From NCBI GenBank assembly GCA_040414485.1, contig JBEDUK010000013.1, forward strand, positions 1-64,000: a stretch of DNA of 64,000 nucleotides. The letters are read 5' to 3'. Below the pieces are notes generated by a model. It was not told where the DNA came from. It made no database searches and was given only the letters and a program-made list of their open reading frames with translations. This stretch comes from JBEDUK01 sp040414485 (GTDB lineage Bacteria; Actinomycetota; UBA4738). A program made the translations under genes and the position numbers. Shown here one piece after another: positions 34,897-43,760 of the stretch. How positions within the stretch are numbered: the stretch's first letter is position 1; each line of letters begins with the position of its first letter.

Positions 34897-35605
34897 CCGG
34901 CCGGCGGTGCTCATCGTCGAGGACGAGCCGGCGCTCGCCGACAGCATCCAGTACTCGCTCGAACGCGAGGGGTTCGACGTGGCGATCGCCGTCGACGGCG
35001 AACGTGCGCTCGAACGGTTCCGCGTCGCGTCGCCCTCGCTGATCCTGTTGGACCTGATGCTCCCGAGGCTTTCCGGTCTGGACGTGTGCCGGATCGTCCG
35101 GTCCGAGTCCACCGTCCCGATCATCATGCTGACGGCGAAGGACTCCGAGGCGGACAAGGTCGCCGGCCTGGAACTGGGCGCCGACGACTACGTGACGAAG
35201 CCGTTCTCCATGCGCGAGCTGGTCTCGCGCGTGCGCGCGCACCTGCGGCGGGCCGGAATGGTGACCGAACCGCCCGAGGTCGAGGTGCTCACCGGCGGAC
35301 CGGTCGAGCTGGACATCGCGCGGCACGAGGCGCGCGTCCGAGGCGAAAGGGTCGGGCTCACGCCGAAGGAGTTCGAGCTGCTCGAGACGTTCCTGCTCCG
35401 CAAGGGCCGGATGCTCACGCGGGACTTCCTGATAGAGGAGGTCTGGGGCGCGGACTATTTCGGCGACACCAAGACGCTCGACGTCCACGTGAAGCGCCTG
35501 CGGCAGAAGATCGAACGCCAGCCGCACCAGCCGGAGCACCTGGTGACCGTGCGCGGGCTCGGATACCGGTTCCTGGACGAACCGCAGCAGGCGCCCACGG
35601 GCTGA
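34877..35605 (+). CDS. OmpR/PhoB-family response regulator (PhoP/RegX3-like)
   Basis: 242 residues from ATG at 34877 (GAGGGGG 2-8 nt upstream), overlapping phoU by 20 nt. The receiver has the acidic pair in VEDEPALA, phospho-acceptor Asp59 in LILLDLMLP, and Lys in DDYVTKPFS. The C-terminal winged helix reads LTPKEFELLETFLLRKGRML, TLDVHVKRLRQKIE and VRGLGYRF. It is the last gene of a pst-phoU operon and so most likely controls the PHO boxes in this window. No kinase is adjacent; the PAS kinase at 6.1-7.5 kb is a candidate partner. Confidence 0.93.
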   Translation: MATNGHNRPAVLIVEDEPALADSIQYSLEREGFDVAIAVDGERALERFRVASPSLILLDLMLPRLSGLDVCRIVRSESTVPIIMLTAKDSEADKVAGLELGADDYVTKPFSMRELVSRVRAHLRRAGMVTEPPEVEVLTGGPVELDIARHEARVRGERVGLTPKEFELLETFLLRKGRMLTRDFLIEEVWGADYFGDTKTLDVHVKRLRQKIERQPHQPEHLVTVRGLGYRFLDEPQQAPTG

Positions 35606-35631
35606 CGCCGGGGGCCTTCGGGGGCGGCCGG

Positions 35632-36303
35632 TCAGGTGCCGGGCGTGGTCGTGTGCCGGGCGAGATACGCGGCCGCCTCCGCCCGCCGGGCCACCTCGAG
35701 CTTCGACAGGATGCTCGAGACGTAGTTCTTGACCGTCTTCTCCGCGAGGTGCAGCTCCTCGCCGATCTGCTTGTTCGTGCGTCCGTCGGCCACCAGCGAG
35801 AGGATCCGTTCCTCCTGCGGCGACAGACGGGCCAGGCGTTCGTCCCGAAGGAGGTGCTTGCCCTTGCGCAGCCGGTCCAGCACGTTCTTCGTGACGGCCG
35901 GGTCGAGCAGGCTCTGGCCCTGGCCGACCGCCCTGATGGCGCGGACCAGCTCGCCGCTCTTGATCTGCTTGAGCACGTAGCCGCTGGCGCCGGCCATGAT
36001 CGAGGCGAACAGCGCCTCGTCGTCGGCGAACGATGTGAGCATCAGCACCGCCGTCTGCGGGCGGCGCGCCCGGATCTCGCGGGTTGCCTCGATGCCGCTG
36101 CCGTCGGTGAGACGCACGTCCATGACCACGACGTCCGGCCGGCTTCGTTCGGCCTCGTCGATCGCCTCCTGGACCGAGCCCGCCTCGGCGGTCACCACGA
36201 TGTCGTCGGTGGACTGGAGCAGAGCCTTGATGCCCCCGCGGACCACCTCGTGGTCGTCGACGAGCATCACGCGCAGCGGCATCCCACCACCGGTGCTGGT
36301 CAC
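35632..36303 (-). CDS. devR: NarL-family response regulator, DevR/DosR-like
   Basis: 223 residues from GTG at 36303; an ATG at 36282 (MPLRVMLVDDHE) is equally plausible. The receiver has VDDHEVVRGG, the phospho-acceptor Asp62 in VVVMDVRLTDGSGIEA, and the DevR-like segment AGASGYVLKQIKSGELVRAI followed by GQSLLDPAVTKNVLDRLRKG. The LuxR helix-turn-helix is LSPQEERILSLVADGRTNKQ with AEKTVKNYVSSILSKLEV. DevR activates hypoxia and nitric-oxide dormancy genes. It lies 52 nt behind its kinase gene. The eight GGGCCGWWCGGCMC-like sites in this half of the window are likely its operators (inference). Confidence 0.9.
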   Translation of the reverse strand: MTSTGGGMPLRVMLVDDHEVVRGGIKALLQSTDDIVVTAEAGSVQEAIDEAERSRPDVVVMDVRLTDGSGIEATREIRARRPQTAVLMLTSFADDEALFASIMAGASGYVLKQIKSGELVRAIRAVGQGQSLLDPAVTKNVLDRLRKGKHLLRDERLARLSPQEERILSLVADGRTNKQIGEELHLAEKTVKNYVSSILSKLEVARRAEAAAYLARHTTTPGT

Positions 36304-36355
36304 GGCGTCATGCTCCCATCTCGCGGGGCGACCCTCAAGCCGCCACGGACAACGC

Positions 36356-38005
36356 TCACAGCGGCAGGGTGACGCACACGGTCGTCCCCTCGCCCGGTTC
36401 GCTCTTCATCGCGAGCGTCCCGCCCAGCGACTCGGCGCGGTGCTCGAGGTTCCCGAGCCCGTTGCCCGATCCCCGGGCGGCGGCCGGATCGAACCCCCGT
36501 CCGTCGTCGTCGATCTCGAGCATCGCGCCGCCCGTGGCGCTGAATCGCAGCTGGACCCGGCAGGTGACGGCGTCCGCGTGGCGCCCCACGTTCGACAGGG
36601 CCTCCCGGGTCATCTGGACGATGTCGGCCGCCTTCGATCCGAGCTCGGCCGCCACCCGATCGTCGATGTCGACCGCGACGGTGACCCCCGACTTCTGGGC
36701 GAAGTCCTCGGCGAGCTCTCGGAGCGCCTCGCCCAGCTGCCGATCGGCCAGGATGCCCGGCCGGAGGCCGAAGATGTAGTTCCGAAGATCGCGGATGACA
36801 CGGTCGAGTTCGTTGACCGCGCCTTCGATCCTGGCCGAGATCTCGTCCTCGGCGATCATTGCCGTGCCCTGCAGTCCCATCCCGACGGCGAACAGTGACT
36901 GGATCACGCCGTCGTGGAGCTCCTTCGCGATCCGCTCGCGGTCCTCCATCACGACCAGCCGCTTGAGCTGCTCCTGCGCCCGCCCGTACTCGAGGGCGAT
37001 CGACGCCTGATCGGCGAAGGACGCCACGACCCGGATGTCCTCGTCTGTGAACGTCCTGCCGGGAGCCCGGTTCGCGACCGTCAGCGTGCCGAACGCCTCG
37101 CCCTGTGCGGTCATGGGCACGACCACCGCCGGGCCGACGGAGCCAAGCCGAACGACCGGCTGATCGACGCGCTCGTCCGCGGACGCGTCGGCGAGCACCT
37201 GCGGCTCGCGCTTGCGGATCGCGTCGCCCGAGATGGACCCGTCCACGGGGAACCGGAGGCCGAGCAGCTCGTCCGCCAGGTCGCCCGTTGCCGCCTGATT
37301 GACGAACCACGAGCCATCCGTTGCGCGGACCGCGATCGTGGCCAGGTCGGCGCCGGCCAGCTCGCGCGCCCTGGCCGCGGCCAGCGTCAGAACCTCGGAC
37401 GAGTCGCTTCCCGCGAGGATCGCCGTGCTGATCTCCCCGACCGCGTCCAGCCAGCGCTCCCGGCGTCGGGTCTCCTCGTACAGGTGCGCGTTGGCCACCG
37501 CGACGCCCGCCTGGGTGGCGAGCACCACCAGGTCCTCCTCGTCCTGTTCGGTGAACTCGGCCGCGCCCTGCTTCTCGGCCAGGTAGATGTTGCCGTAGAC
37601 GCGCCCGAGCGCCTTGACCGGCGCGCCGAGAAACGACCGCATCGGTGGGTGATGGGGTGGGAAGCCCACCGAGCGCGGGTCGTCGGCGATGTTCGTCAGG
37701 CGGAGGGGCCGCGCGTCCTCGATGAGCGCGCCGAGCACGCCGCCGCCGGTCGGGTAATGGCCGATCGCCCGCCGCGTCTCCTCGTCGACGCCGATCGTGA
37801 CGAATTCCGCGATCCGCCCGTCGGCTCCCAGCACGCCGAGCGCGCCGTAGCGGGCGCCGCAGATCTCCGTGGCGGTCTGCACGATCCGCCGGAGCACCGC
37901 CGCGAGCGAGAGCTCCGAGGACAGAACCATGCCGGCCTGAAGCAAGGCGTCCTTGCGCGATGCGTGCTCCGCCCCCTGAGGAGACCTCGTCTCCGGGTCC
38001 GCCAT
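36356..38005 (-). CDS. devS: GAF-domain sensor kinase, DevS/DosT-like
   Basis: 549 residues from ATG at 38005. GAF-A covers about residues 20-180 and contains GFPPHHPPMRSFLGAPV; mycobacterial DevS/DosT bind oxygen-sensing heme in this domain, and the His118/His119 pair here is a candidate ligand from family knowledge. GAF-B covers about 185-345. HisKA_3 has the phospho-acceptor His364 in RIAKELHDGVIQSLFAVG, and the HATPase reads MTREALSNVGRHADA and DDDGRGFDP. It is cytosolic, without membrane helices, like DevS. A putative operator copy lies 67 nt upstream, consistent with autoregulation. Confidence 0.92.
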   Translation of the reverse strand: MADPETRSPQGAEHASRKDALLQAGMVLSSELSLAAVLRRIVQTATEICGARYGALGVLGADGRIAEFVTIGVDEETRRAIGHYPTGGGVLGALIEDARPLRLTNIADDPRSVGFPPHHPPMRSFLGAPVKALGRVYGNIYLAEKQGAAEFTEQDEEDLVVLATQAGVAVANAHLYEETRRRERWLDAVGEISTAILAGSDSSEVLTLAAARARELAGADLATIAVRATDGSWFVNQAATGDLADELLGLRFPVDGSISGDAIRKREPQVLADASADERVDQPVVRLGSVGPAVVVPMTAQGEAFGTLTVANRAPGRTFTDEDIRVVASFADQASIALEYGRAQEQLKRLVVMEDRERIAKELHDGVIQSLFAVGMGLQGTAMIAEDEISARIEGAVNELDRVIRDLRNYIFGLRPGILADRQLGEALRELAEDFAQKSGVTVAVDIDDRVAAELGSKAADIVQMTREALSNVGRHADAVTCRVQLRFSATGGAMLEIDDDGRGFDPAAARGSGNGLGNLEHRAESLGGTLAMKSEPGEGTTVCVTLPL

Positions 38006-38071
38006 CGGCGCGAGCGTACCATCGCCGGTTCGGGCGAAATCGCGACGTCCCGGCCGGGTCCCGCGTCGTCA

Positions 38072-38085
38072 GGGCCGTTCGGCCG
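38072..38085. promoter_or_regulatory. Putative DevR-type operator between devS and SRPBCC-like gene
   Basis: GGGCCGTTCGGCCG, one mismatch from the inverted repeat GGGCCGTTCGGCCC. It is 67 nt upstream of devS and about 40 nt upstream of the divergent gene at 38125, so it could serve both. The general form GGGnC-n4-GnCCC is that of the mycobacterial DosR box. Confidence 0.6.
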
Positions 38086-38124
38086 TAGGTGGATCCGGCG
38101 CCCTCGTCGACCCTTGCCACCATC

Positions 38125-38658
38125 ATGTTCGTCCGATACTTCGCCGTGCTGCAGATGTCCTCCGTCGAGGTCGACGAGGTGCTGCTCCGCAACGCCTTCG
38201 AATGGATCCCGGGGCTCGCCATGGACGCCGGGGATCACGGGATCCGCCTGTGGGCGGACGTCGGCATCGGGTCCGAGGGCCACCGTGTTACGAAGACCGT
38301 GGAGATCGAGGTGGGCGACGCGACGCGGCTCGGTGAGAAGACCATCCTGCCGCTCGTATGGCGTGCCGCGGGCGCCGAGGCGCTGTTCCCCGTCATGGAG
38401 GGCGATCTCGAGGTCGCCCCGCTCGGGCCGAACCGGACGCAACTGGCGATGAGCGCACGCTACCGCCCGCCGCTGGGACCCGTGGGGCGCGCGATCGACC
38501 GGGCCTTGATGCATCGCGTCGCCGAGGCGACCATCAAGGACTTCGTCGATCGGGTCGCGTCGGCGATCGAACGCCGCGGCGCGTCGCCCGCCGGTCACGC
38601 GGCGATTGCGCCGGCCGCTCCCATCGTGATGGGGACCCCGTCGGCCGGCGTGGTCTAA
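38125..38658 (+). CDS. SRPBCC-like protein
   Basis: 177 residues from ATG at 38125 (MFVRYFAVLQMSSVEVDEVL); a GTG at 38089 would add 12 residues but lies directly on a putative operator. The sequence alternates strands with DAGDHGIRLWADVGIGSEGH, LEVAPLGPNRTQLAMSARY and a long C-terminal helix MHRVAEATIKDFVDRVASAI, the usual order of START/polyketide-cyclase-like (SRPBCC) hydrophobic-ligand binders. No catalytic residues stand out. Divergent from devS and probably in the same regulon. Confidence 0.65.
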   Translation: MFVRYFAVLQMSSVEVDEVLLRNAFEWIPGLAMDAGDHGIRLWADVGIGSEGHRVTKTVEIEVGDATRLGEKTILPLVWRAAGAEALFPVMEGDLEVAPLGPNRTQLAMSARYRPPLGPVGRAIDRALMHRVAEATIKDFVDRVASAIERRGASPAGHAAIAPAAPIVMGTPSAGVV

Positions 38659-38688
38659 GACGACACGTCCGTCCGCGAAGCCCGTTCG

Positions 38689-39105
38689 TCAGGCGATGAG
38701 CGCGGATCGGACCGCGCGCAACAGTGCCTCCCGCCCGACCGGCCGCTCGATCACCGACACGTGGTCGCCGCCGGTCGGAACGAACGGTTCGTCGCCGCTT
38801 GCGACCACCACAGTCGGCTTGCCGAGCCCGAAATACAGAAGCAGCAGTTCCCACGCGCGGGTGCCCTCGCCGGCCACGTCGCCGGCGAGTGTCAGGTCGA
38901 GCACGATCGCGTCCGCGTCGGACGCAAGAGGGCACGTGCCCGTTCGGCTGCCCACGCAGTTGTAGTCGGGCGCGCTCGGGCCGGGACACACCGTCACGTC
39001 GAACCCGGCGTCCTCGAGCCAGCCGGCCTCCCAGTCGCGGGCGCGCGCATTCGCTTCGACGACCAGGACGCGCCCCCGGCGCCCGGCGGTCCCGCTTGCA
39101 CGCAT
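38689..39105 (-). CDS. Atypical receiver-domain protein
   Basis: 138 residues from ATG at 39105, with GAGGAGGT 7-9 nt upstream. It has a CheY-like order: RVLVVEANARARDWEAGWLE, DADAIVLDLTLAGD with the presumed phospho-acceptor Asp, TVVVASGDEPF, and VIERPVGREALLRAVRSAL. Key changes: the acidic pair after strand 1 is Glu-Ala rather than Asp-Asp, and the Lys is Arg. A Cys-containing insertion (DYNCVGSRTGTCPLASD) sits just before the Asp strand. No output domain. A putative DevR operator lies 55 nt upstream. Confidence 0.72.
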   Translation of the reverse strand: MRASGTAGRRGRVLVVEANARARDWEAGWLEDAGFDVTVCPGPSAPDYNCVGSRTGTCPLASDADAIVLDLTLAGDVAGEGTRAWELLLLYFGLGKPTVVVASGDEPFVPTGGDHVSVIERPVGREALLRAVRSALIA

Positions 39106-39159
39106 GCGGCCGACCTCCTCTGTCCCCGCCAGCATGGGTGCCGGGGACCACGCGGCGCC

Positions 39160-39173
39160 GGGCCGAAGGTCCC
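39160..39173. promoter_or_regulatory. Putative DevR-type operator upstream of receiver gene
   Basis: GGGCCGAAGGTCCC matches GGGnC-n4-GnCCC in full. It is 55 nt upstream of the atypical receiver gene and downstream of the acyl-CoA synthetase stop. Confidence 0.5.
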
Positions 39174-39185
39174 GCTCCCGGGACG

Positions 39186-42065
39186 TCAGATGGACCGGCG
39201 CGCGAGCAGCGGCCGGGCGGCCGGCGCCGGCTCGGCGCGGATGCGCGCGTCGACGACGAGGGCGCCTTCGGGAAGCGCGATGACCGGATTGAGGTCGAGT
39301 TCGGCGATCTCCGCGTGTGCCTCGACCATGGCCCCCACGCGAAGGATCACGTCCTCGAGCGCCGCGACGTCGGCCTTCGGCGCACCACGGAAGCCGTCAA
39401 GTAGCGGAAACGTCGCGAGCGAGCGCAGCATCTCCCGGGCCTCCAGGTCGGTGAGCGGCGTCAGGCCGACGCGGACGTCCTTGATCAGTTCGGCGGCGGT
39501 CCCTCCCGCGCCGACGGCGACGACCGGACCGAACAGCGGGTCGTGCACCACCCCCACCAGCATCTCGACGCCGCCGTCGACCATCCGCTGGACGATGAAC
39601 CCGTCCGCCTGGTGGCCGGCGTCCGTGAGGGCCTTCCGGAGCGCCCTCGCCTCCCGTTCGACCTGTGCGCGGCCGCTCAGGCCCAATCTGATCGCGCCGA
39701 TGTCGGTCTTGTGCAGCACACCGGGGCCGAGTGCCTTCAGGGCGACCGTGCCGCCCAGGCGATCCGCTGCCGCGCCGGCCGCCCGGGCGGAACGCGCGAC
39801 CTCGGACGGTGGAACCGCGAGCCCGTAGCAGGCGAGCAGGCGTTCGACCTCCTCCACGGTGAGCCACCCGCCTCCGCGGAGCAGCGCGCTGGCGATCGTG
39901 GCCGCCGCGCCGTCCGCATCGACCCGGGCCAGGTCGGGCATGGCGCCGACAGGCGCGCGCCGCCAGGCGCCGTACCCCACGGTATGGGCGAGCGCGCGGG
40001 CCGCTTCCTCTGGGAAGCCGAACGACGGAACGGTGCGCAAGCCGTTCGTTTCGGCAGACGCTCCGTCGTCCTGCGTGCGTTCGCCTCGAAGGATCGCCTC
40101 GGGAAGGCCGTCGGAGGACATGAACACGGCCAGGATCGGCATTTCGTGCCGGCGGCCTGCACTGTCACGCACCGCCTCGGCCACCGCGGTCGCCTCCGCG
40201 GCGAACGGAGGCAGGGAGATGACGATCAGCGCGTCGACCTCTCCGGCGGCCGCCAGCATGTCGATCGCCTCCGTGTACGCGGACGGGCCGGCCGAGGCGA
40301 TCAGGTCGACCGGGTTGAGCACGCTCGCCGCGTGCGGGATCCGTTCGCGGAGGCGGCGCTGTGTGCCGTCGGAGAGGGCGGGCACCGTCAGGCCCAGAGC
40401 CTCGCACGCGTCGGCGCAGACGATGCCGGCGCCGCCGCCGTTGGTGACGATGCCGACGCGAGCGCCGCCCGGCACCGGCTGGCTCGCCAGGACCGATGCC
40501 ACGTCGAACAACTCCGACAGCGTGTCGGTCCGGATCACGCCTGCCTGGCGGAACAGCGCATCCACGGTGAGGTCCGACGCGGCGATCAGCGCGCCGGTGT
40601 GCGAGCCCGTGGCGCGGACTCCGGCCGCGAAACGTCCGGATTTCACGGCAACGATCGGCTTGCTGCGCGAGACGCGTCGCGCGATCCTGCCGAAATTCCG
40701 GGGATTTCCGAAGGACTCGAGATACAGGAGGATCACCGCCGTATCGTCGTCCTGCTCCCAGAACTGGATCACGTCGTTTCCGGAGATGTCGGCCTTGTTC
40801 CCGACCGAGACGAAGGACGACATGGCGAGGGGCGGCGCCGTCGCGCGGGTGACCGCGGCGACGCCGAGGCCGCCGCTCTGCGAGAGGAACCCGATGCGGC
40901 CGCGCGGCGGGTATCCGGGTGAGAACGTGGCGTTCATCCGGACCGCGGGGTCGGTGTTCATGATGCCCATGCAGTTCGGCCCGATCAGGCGCATGCCGTA
41001 TTCACGGCAGATCGACAGCAGCTCGCGCTGGCGAGCCCGGCCCTCGGCGCCGGTTTCGGCGAACCCGGCCGAGATCCCGACGAGCGCGCGGACGCCCGCC
41101 TCGCCGCAGGCCCGCGCGACGTCGGCGACCTGGTCGGCGGGAACGGCCACCAGGGCGAGGTCGACCGGGCCCGGGATGTCCCCGACCGAGGCGAACGCCG
41201 GGACCGACTGCACCACGGGAGCCGACGGGTTCACCGGGTAGACCGGTCCCTGGAAGCCCGTGGCGAGCAGGTTGTGGAACAACTCGCCCCCCACCGTTCC
41301 GCGCCGGCGCGACGCGCCGATCACGGCAACGGATGACGGCCGCAGGAAGGTCGTGAGGGCGGCCACCGCGGCGATGCGGTCGCGGTCCATGAAGCGCTCC
41401 AGGCCGTCCGGGGCGAGCGAGGTGGGGACCTCGATCTCCATGTATCCGGGCATCGAGCGGGTACGAAGCGGGAACCCGCTCGCCCGGATGACGCCGATCA
41501 TGCGCCGGTTGTCCGGGAGGACCTGGTTGACGAAGACCTGGTAGCCGGCCTCGTGGGCGGCCTCGGCGAGGTGCGCGAGCAGGATCGTGCCGAGCCCCCG
41601 GCCCTGGTAGTCGTCGGCAACGGCGAAGGCCGACTCGGCAGCCACCACGGAAGGCGCGCTCCCCGTCGTACCTGCCTCCGCCACCGCGATCTCCGACCCG
41701 TGATCGTGCGGCCGGTCCAGCCGCACATAGATCGCGTGGCCCACGATCCGGTGGTCGTGCCCCACGGTGGCGACGAGCGCGTACCGGTCGAGGTAGTCGA
41801 CCTCCACCGACTGCTTCGCGGCCCGGTCCAGGTTCGCCCCGGCCGAGAAGAAGCGGAACGCCCGGGATTCGATGGACAGGTGCGCGTAGAACGCCCGCAT
41901 CGCGGCCTCGTCGTCGGCTCGCACCGGCCTGATGTGGACCGTCGAGCCGTCTCGCAGGGCGACGTCCGCCTCGCGGTCGGCCGGATACGGGTGGCGCTCA
42001 GCCGTGGCGGCGCCGAGTGCCTTCAGCGTCGGCGTCGCTCGGTCCGGGGCGCTGGGGGTGGTCAC
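39186..42065 (-). CDS. GNAT acetyltransferase fused to ADP-forming acyl-CoA synthetase
   Basis: About 959 residues if started at GTG 42065, 35 nt after the preceding gene; the frame extends to 42200 but would overlap that gene. Residues about 30-215 are a GNAT domain (VHIRPVRADDEAAMRAFYAH, AVADDYQGRGLGTILLAHLA). Next comes the CoA-binding domain (LRPSSVAVIGASRRRGTVGG), ligase domains with the catalytic-type His in RATGSHTGALIAAS and IVTNGGGAGIVCADACEALG, and a C-terminal ATP-grasp part (GVLHKTDIGAIRLGL, ELIKDVRVGLTPL, ELDLNPVIALPEG). It would interconvert acyl-CoA + ADP + phosphate with acid + CoA + ATP, or act as a lysine acetyltransferase of the Pat type. Acetate-linked ATP synthesis would suit hypoxia. 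Confidence 0.9.
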   Translation of the reverse strand: MTTPSAPDRATPTLKALGAATAERHPYPADREADVALRDGSTVHIRPVRADDEAAMRAFYAHLSIESRAFRFFSAGANLDRAAKQSVEVDYLDRYALVATVGHDHRIVGHAIYVRLDRPHDHGSEIAVAEAGTTGSAPSVVAAESAFAVADDYQGRGLGTILLAHLAEAAHEAGYQVFVNQVLPDNRRMIGVIRASGFPLRTRSMPGYMEIEVPTSLAPDGLERFMDRDRIAAVAALTTFLRPSSVAVIGASRRRGTVGGELFHNLLATGFQGPVYPVNPSAPVVQSVPAFASVGDIPGPVDLALVAVPADQVADVARACGEAGVRALVGISAGFAETGAEGRARQRELLSICREYGMRLIGPNCMGIMNTDPAVRMNATFSPGYPPRGRIGFLSQSGGLGVAAVTRATAPPLAMSSFVSVGNKADISGNDVIQFWEQDDDTAVILLYLESFGNPRNFGRIARRVSRSKPIVAVKSGRFAAGVRATGSHTGALIAASDLTVDALFRQAGVIRTDTLSELFDVASVLASQPVPGGARVGIVTNGGGAGIVCADACEALGLTVPALSDGTQRRLRERIPHAASVLNPVDLIASAGPSAYTEAIDMLAAAGEVDALIVISLPPFAAEATAVAEAVRDSAGRRHEMPILAVFMSSDGLPEAILRGERTQDDGASAETNGLRTVPSFGFPEEAARALAHTVGYGAWRRAPVGAMPDLARVDADGAAATIASALLRGGGWLTVEEVERLLACYGLAVPPSEVARSARAAGAAADRLGGTVALKALGPGVLHKTDIGAIRLGLSGRAQVEREARALRKALTDAGHQADGFIVQRMVDGGVEMLVGVVHDPLFGPVVAVGAGGTAAELIKDVRVGLTPLTDLEAREMLRSLATFPLLDGFRGAPKADVAALEDVILRVGAMVEAHAEIAELDLNPVIALPEGALVVDARIRAEPAPAARPLLARRSI

Positions 42066-42099
42066 CGACCGCAGCGTAGCGCCGGTGACCGGCGGACGC

Positions 42100-42783
42100 T
42101 CAGCGGGTCGCGGCGGGTTCGGGCTCGCGCGCTTCCCGAACGTGCGGAGGGCTCGGGCGCAGGGGGACGGAGACGGACGCCGCCGCGGCCGCCCCTTCAA
42201 CCTGTCGGCCGGCCCGCGCCCGGACCGCCGCGGGGGCGTTGGCGGGCACCGCCTTCCGCTGTGGACGCAGACCCGCGGTGAGCCCGCGCACCAGGACCAG
42301 GAACACCACGATCGCGGCCGTGGACACGTAGATCCACCACATCCACGGCCGGGCGGTGTCGGTTCCCGCGAACACCCCGTGGACCATGGCCAGCGAGAAC
42401 ATCGGCACGGCCAGGAGGTGCAGGCGCCGCCACCACGCCGGACCGACGCGCTTGCGGAGCCACGACGAACAAAGGACCACCACGGTCAGGTACATCGCCA
42501 GGATCCCGGCCGCGACCGCGGGCGCCTTGAAGCTCGTGTGGAACGGCACCAGGACGTCGACCAGCGTGAACGGCACGAATCGGTCGAGCAGGAGCCCGCC
42601 GAGGTGGAAGGTGAGGAGCGCCAACGCGGCCGTGGAGAGGAACTGGTGCACGGCCGTGGCCGTCGCCCGCGGCAGTCGCTTCCCGCCGATGGTCGTCGTG
42701 CCGGCCAGACCCCACGCCACGGTGCCGAACAGCATCACATACGCGCCGATGCCCGCGGCTCGGAGCACGATCCACGTCAACAC
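42100..42783 (-). CDS. Ferric-reductase-like transmembrane heme protein
   Basis: 227 residues from GTG at 42783, overlapping the upstream apbE stop by 7 nt. Six membrane helices are likely. Two pairs of His with 13-14 residue spacing (His46/His60 and His122/His135, in AVHQFLSTAALALLTFHLGG and RLHLLAVPMFSLAMVHGV) are the bis-heme b ligand arrangement of the ferric reductase/MsrQ family. The C-terminal 45 residues are Ala/Pro/Arg-rich. No FAD or NAD domain is attached, so electrons must come from partners. It is the last gene of a five-gene operon with two ApbE proteins. Confidence 0.85.
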   Translation of the reverse strand: MLTWIVLRAAGIGAYVMLFGTVAWGLAGTTTIGGKRLPRATATAVHQFLSTAALALLTFHLGGLLLDRFVPFTLVDVLVPFHTSFKAPAVAAGILAMYLTVVVLCSSWLRKRVGPAWWRRLHLLAVPMFSLAMVHGVFAGTDTARPWMWWIYVSTAAIVVFLVLVRGLTAGLRPQRKAVPANAPAAVRARAGRQVEGAAAAASVSVPLRPSPPHVREAREPEPAATR

Positions 42784-43760
42784 GCCGCTCCGACCTCCCG
42801 TTCGGCGCCGGCGTCGTGCATGTTCACCAGGACGCGGCCGTCCTCCAGGAAGAGCACCACGGGAAACCGGTCGAGGATCTCCTCGGCCGCCAGGAGCGCC
42901 CATTTCGATCGGATCTCCGCCTCCGCGCCCGTGGATGCCCACGCCGTGGCCTGCACGACGCGGGTCGCCGATGACGTGCCGGTGCGCGGATCGATGATGT
43001 GGTGACGACGCTCCGCGCCGCGCGACCACGAGCGGAAGAGGGTCGAGGACGTGGCCAGGGCCCCCCCGTGGAGGTCGAGGTGCAATGCCACGCCGGACCC
43101 GTCGGGGTCGTCGACCGCGACGCGGAGCGCGCCACCGTTCGGGCGCCCCCGAAGCCGGAGGTCGCCCCCCGCGTCGATCAGGGACCAGGGAAGACTGCTG
43201 GTCCGCTGCGACGCGAGATCCGCCGCCCACCCCTTCGCGATCCCACCGAGATCGAGGGCAGTGTCCGGGGGGAGGAGGACTTGCCACGGATCCGCTACCA
43301 GGCGAACGTCCGCCCACCGTCCCACCGGCCCTGGAGGAGGCGCGTCGTCGCCGCCGGCGCGGGTGCCGGTCACGCGTCGGGGATCACCCGTGCCGGCACG
43401 CACCTCCTCGAAGTCGCGGTCGTACCCGGCCGCGACCAGGGCCGGAAGGATGGTGGGATCGAACAGCCCGTTGCTCGCGCGCGCTCCGGCGAGCGCCAGG
43501 GCGAGCACCGCGGCGAACGGATCCGAAATGCGGGTCCACCGTCCCGCTCGTGCGTTGACCTTCGAGAGTTCGCTGTCGGGCCGGAACCGGGACAGGCGGG
43601 CCTCGAGCTCGTCGAACCTCGACCGCACTCGGGCGGCTGCCGTGCGTGCGGCGGCCTCACAGCCGGCCGGCGCGACGAGGGAGATCTCGGTGCCCATGGC
43701 GCGAAACGAATGCCGCGTCTCGGTCGGGGGAACCCTGGTGCGGGCAGGTGCGGTCAGCAT
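42777..43760 (-). CDS. apbE: ApbE-family FAD:protein FMN transferase (second copy)
   Basis: 327 residues from ATG at 43760, overlapping the small-protein gene by 7 nt; the frame is open to 44141 but only as Arg-rich shadow. ApbE signatures are complete: FRAMGTEISLVAP, LSRFRPDSELSKVNA, ALDLGGIAKGWAADLA, LIDAGGDLRLRGRP, ALATSSTLFRSW and HHIIDPRTG. ApbE covalently attaches FMN to Ser/Thr of a target protein. There is no signal peptide, so it is predicted to be cytosolic or to use another route. It is about 40-50% similar by eye to the other copy, so the duplication is old. Confidence 0.93.
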   Translation of the reverse strand: MLTAPARTRVPPTETRHSFRAMGTEISLVAPAGCEAAARTAAARVRSRFDELEARLSRFRPDSELSKVNARAGRWTRISDPFAAVLALALAGARASNGLFDPTILPALVAAGYDRDFEEVRAGTGDPRRVTGTRAGGDDAPPPGPVGRWADVRLVADPWQVLLPPDTALDLGGIAKGWAADLASQRTSSLPWSLIDAGGDLRLRGRPNGGALRVAVDDPDGSGVALHLDLHGGALATSSTLFRSWSRGAERRHHIIDPRTGTSSATRVVQATAWASTGAEAEIRSKWALLAAEEILDRFPVVLFLEDGRVLVNMHDAGAEREVGAAC

